Origin: Paraburkholderia fungorum
GTDB taxonomy: Bacteria > Pseudomonadota > Gammaproteobacteria > Burkholderiales > Burkholderiaceae
DNA length: 64,000 nucleotides
Direction of reading: 5' to 3'
Assembly (NCBI RefSeq): GCF_902833645.1
Contig: NZ_CADFGE010000002.1
Span: 561,158 to 625,157, forward strand
Shown here: positions 63,450 through 64,000 of the stretch, one piece after another
Layout of the letters: each line of letters starts with the position of its first letter
Numbering within the stretch: position 1 is the stretch's first letter
The notes under the pieces: model-generated
Told to the model about the DNA's origin: nothing
The model's input: the letters and a program-made list of their open reading frames with translations, nothing else
Database searches by the model: none
Program-made: the position numbers and the translations under genes

Positions 63450-64000
63450 TTATTGCTCGGTGCGCAGCATGCGGCGCAGGTGATAAACGATGTACACCAG
63501 CATGATCGCGAACAGCACCACGGCCACCGCTGCGGAATAGCCGATACGGTAGTACTTGATCGCCTGGTCGTACATGTAGTACGCGAGCACCGTCGAACTT
63601 TCGAACGGTCCGCCGCCGGTCATGACCGAAATCAGATCGAAGCTGCGCAACGCGCCGATCACCGTGACGACGATCGCCATGAAGGTGGTGGGCCGCAATT
63701 GCGGCAGGATCACGTGCCACAGCATCGACCAGCCACGCGCCCCCTCCATGCGCGCGGCCTCGATCTGTTCGGCGTTCAACGAAGTCAAACCGGTCAGATA
63801 AAGAATCATGCAGTACGCGGTTTGTGGCCACAGCGCCGCGAACACAATCCCGAGCGTTGCGTAACGCGGATCGCCCAGTACCGGCACGCCGTGCCCGAGG
63901 ATCAGCGCAAGCAAGCCGAAGGTCGGGTCGTAGAACCACGAGAAGATCAAACCGACCACAACGCCCGACAACACGAACGGCGCGAAGAACAGCGATTTGA
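63450..64000 (-). CDS. Sugar ABC transporter permease, MalF type, C-terminal part
   Basis: The frame is open to the window end (at least 183 codons), so the N-terminus is missing. Segments SGVVVGLIFSWFYDPTFGLL, the coupling loop AARMEGARGWSMLWHVILPQ, and AVAVVLFAIMLVYIVYHLRR are MalF-like. With the following MalG-type gene it forms the channel of a carbohydrate importer whose binding protein lies outside the window. Confidence 0.9.
   Translation of the reverse strand, partial: KSLFFAPFVLSGVVVGLIFSWFYDPTFGLLALILGHGVPVLGDPRYATLGIVFAALWPQTAYCMILYLTGLTSLNAEQIEAARMEGARGWSMLWHVILPQLRPTTFMAIVVTVIGALRSFDLISVMTGGGPFESSTVLAYYMYDQAIKYYRIGYSAAVAVVLFAIMLVYIVYHLRRMLRTEQ

Noticed and set aside
1..64000. 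tRNA, rRNA, insertion sequences, CRISPR arrays or prophage genes
   Set aside because: Looked for cloverleaf-like stretches, transposase motifs, regular spaced repeats and phage genes; none could be supported.

Overview
The window is GC-rich, densely packed Gram-negative DNA. Gene content suggests a soil or plant-associated betaproteobacterium of the Burkholderia/Paraburkholderia group: several Burkholderia-type trimeric porins, a DUF3138 outer-membrane protein, a phasin, four LysR regulators, a three-subunit membrane gluconate dehydrogenase and many uptake systems. No tRNA, rRNA, insertion sequence, prophage or CRISPR array was seen. The genus is inferred from protein style only.

Layout, left to right. 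1-9558: a putrescine module (potF end, potG, potH, potI, a DUF3138 outer-membrane protein, two tandem PuuB-like oxidases) with a convergent M20 amidohydrolase. 9694-13619: a LysR regulator and an operon of three poorly characterised families (DUF969, DUF979, DUF2891). 13706-16716: a PRC-barrel protein and DNA polymerase II. 16723-21353: LysR, a fused aconitase/isopropylmalate-dehydratase-like enzyme and an MFS carrier. 21702-25617: gluconate 2-dehydrogenase operon with a perfect LacI-type palindrome upstream, then a porin. 26974-29812: XRE regulator with an internal 12-bp tandem repeat, a carboxymuconolactone-decarboxylase-like protein, a phasin and two very small genes. 29813-30408 is AT-rich and gene-poor.

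30409-35138: LysR divergent from an arylsulfotransferase-like propeller protein, a xanthine/urate-type permease and a porin. 35131-37305: TPR-glycosyltransferase-like protein. 37534-42603: a copper-type set (DUF2946 leader protein, TonB-dependent receptor, PepSY membrane protein with a His-rich loop, PCuAC chaperone). 42775-45560: DeoR regulator, MFS carrier, sterol desaturase family protein. 45846-48780: a MotB-like and a MotA-like stator pair next to a protein combining a cyclic-nucleotide-binding domain, a Crp-like helix-turn-helix and a FliG C-terminal-like domain; this is the most unusual locus in the window. 49031-56623: VOC protein, then a nucleoside/ribose operon (lipoprotein nucleoside hydrolase, ribokinase, RbsC, RbsA, RbsB) with a divergent LysR. 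56601-58177: Rrf2 regulator divergent from a thioredoxin-reductase-like enzyme. 58411-62581: a self-contained TonB-dependent uptake system (receptor, ExbB, ExbD, TonB) behind a Zur-like palindrome. 62588-64000: two sugar ABC permeases, the second cut by the window end.

Functionally most of the window concerns nutrient capture: polyamines, gluconate, purines/ribose, metals and sugars, each usually with its own outer-membrane porin or receptor, inner-membrane carrier, enzyme and local regulator. All calls rest on reading the translated sequence and recognising families; no database search was run.
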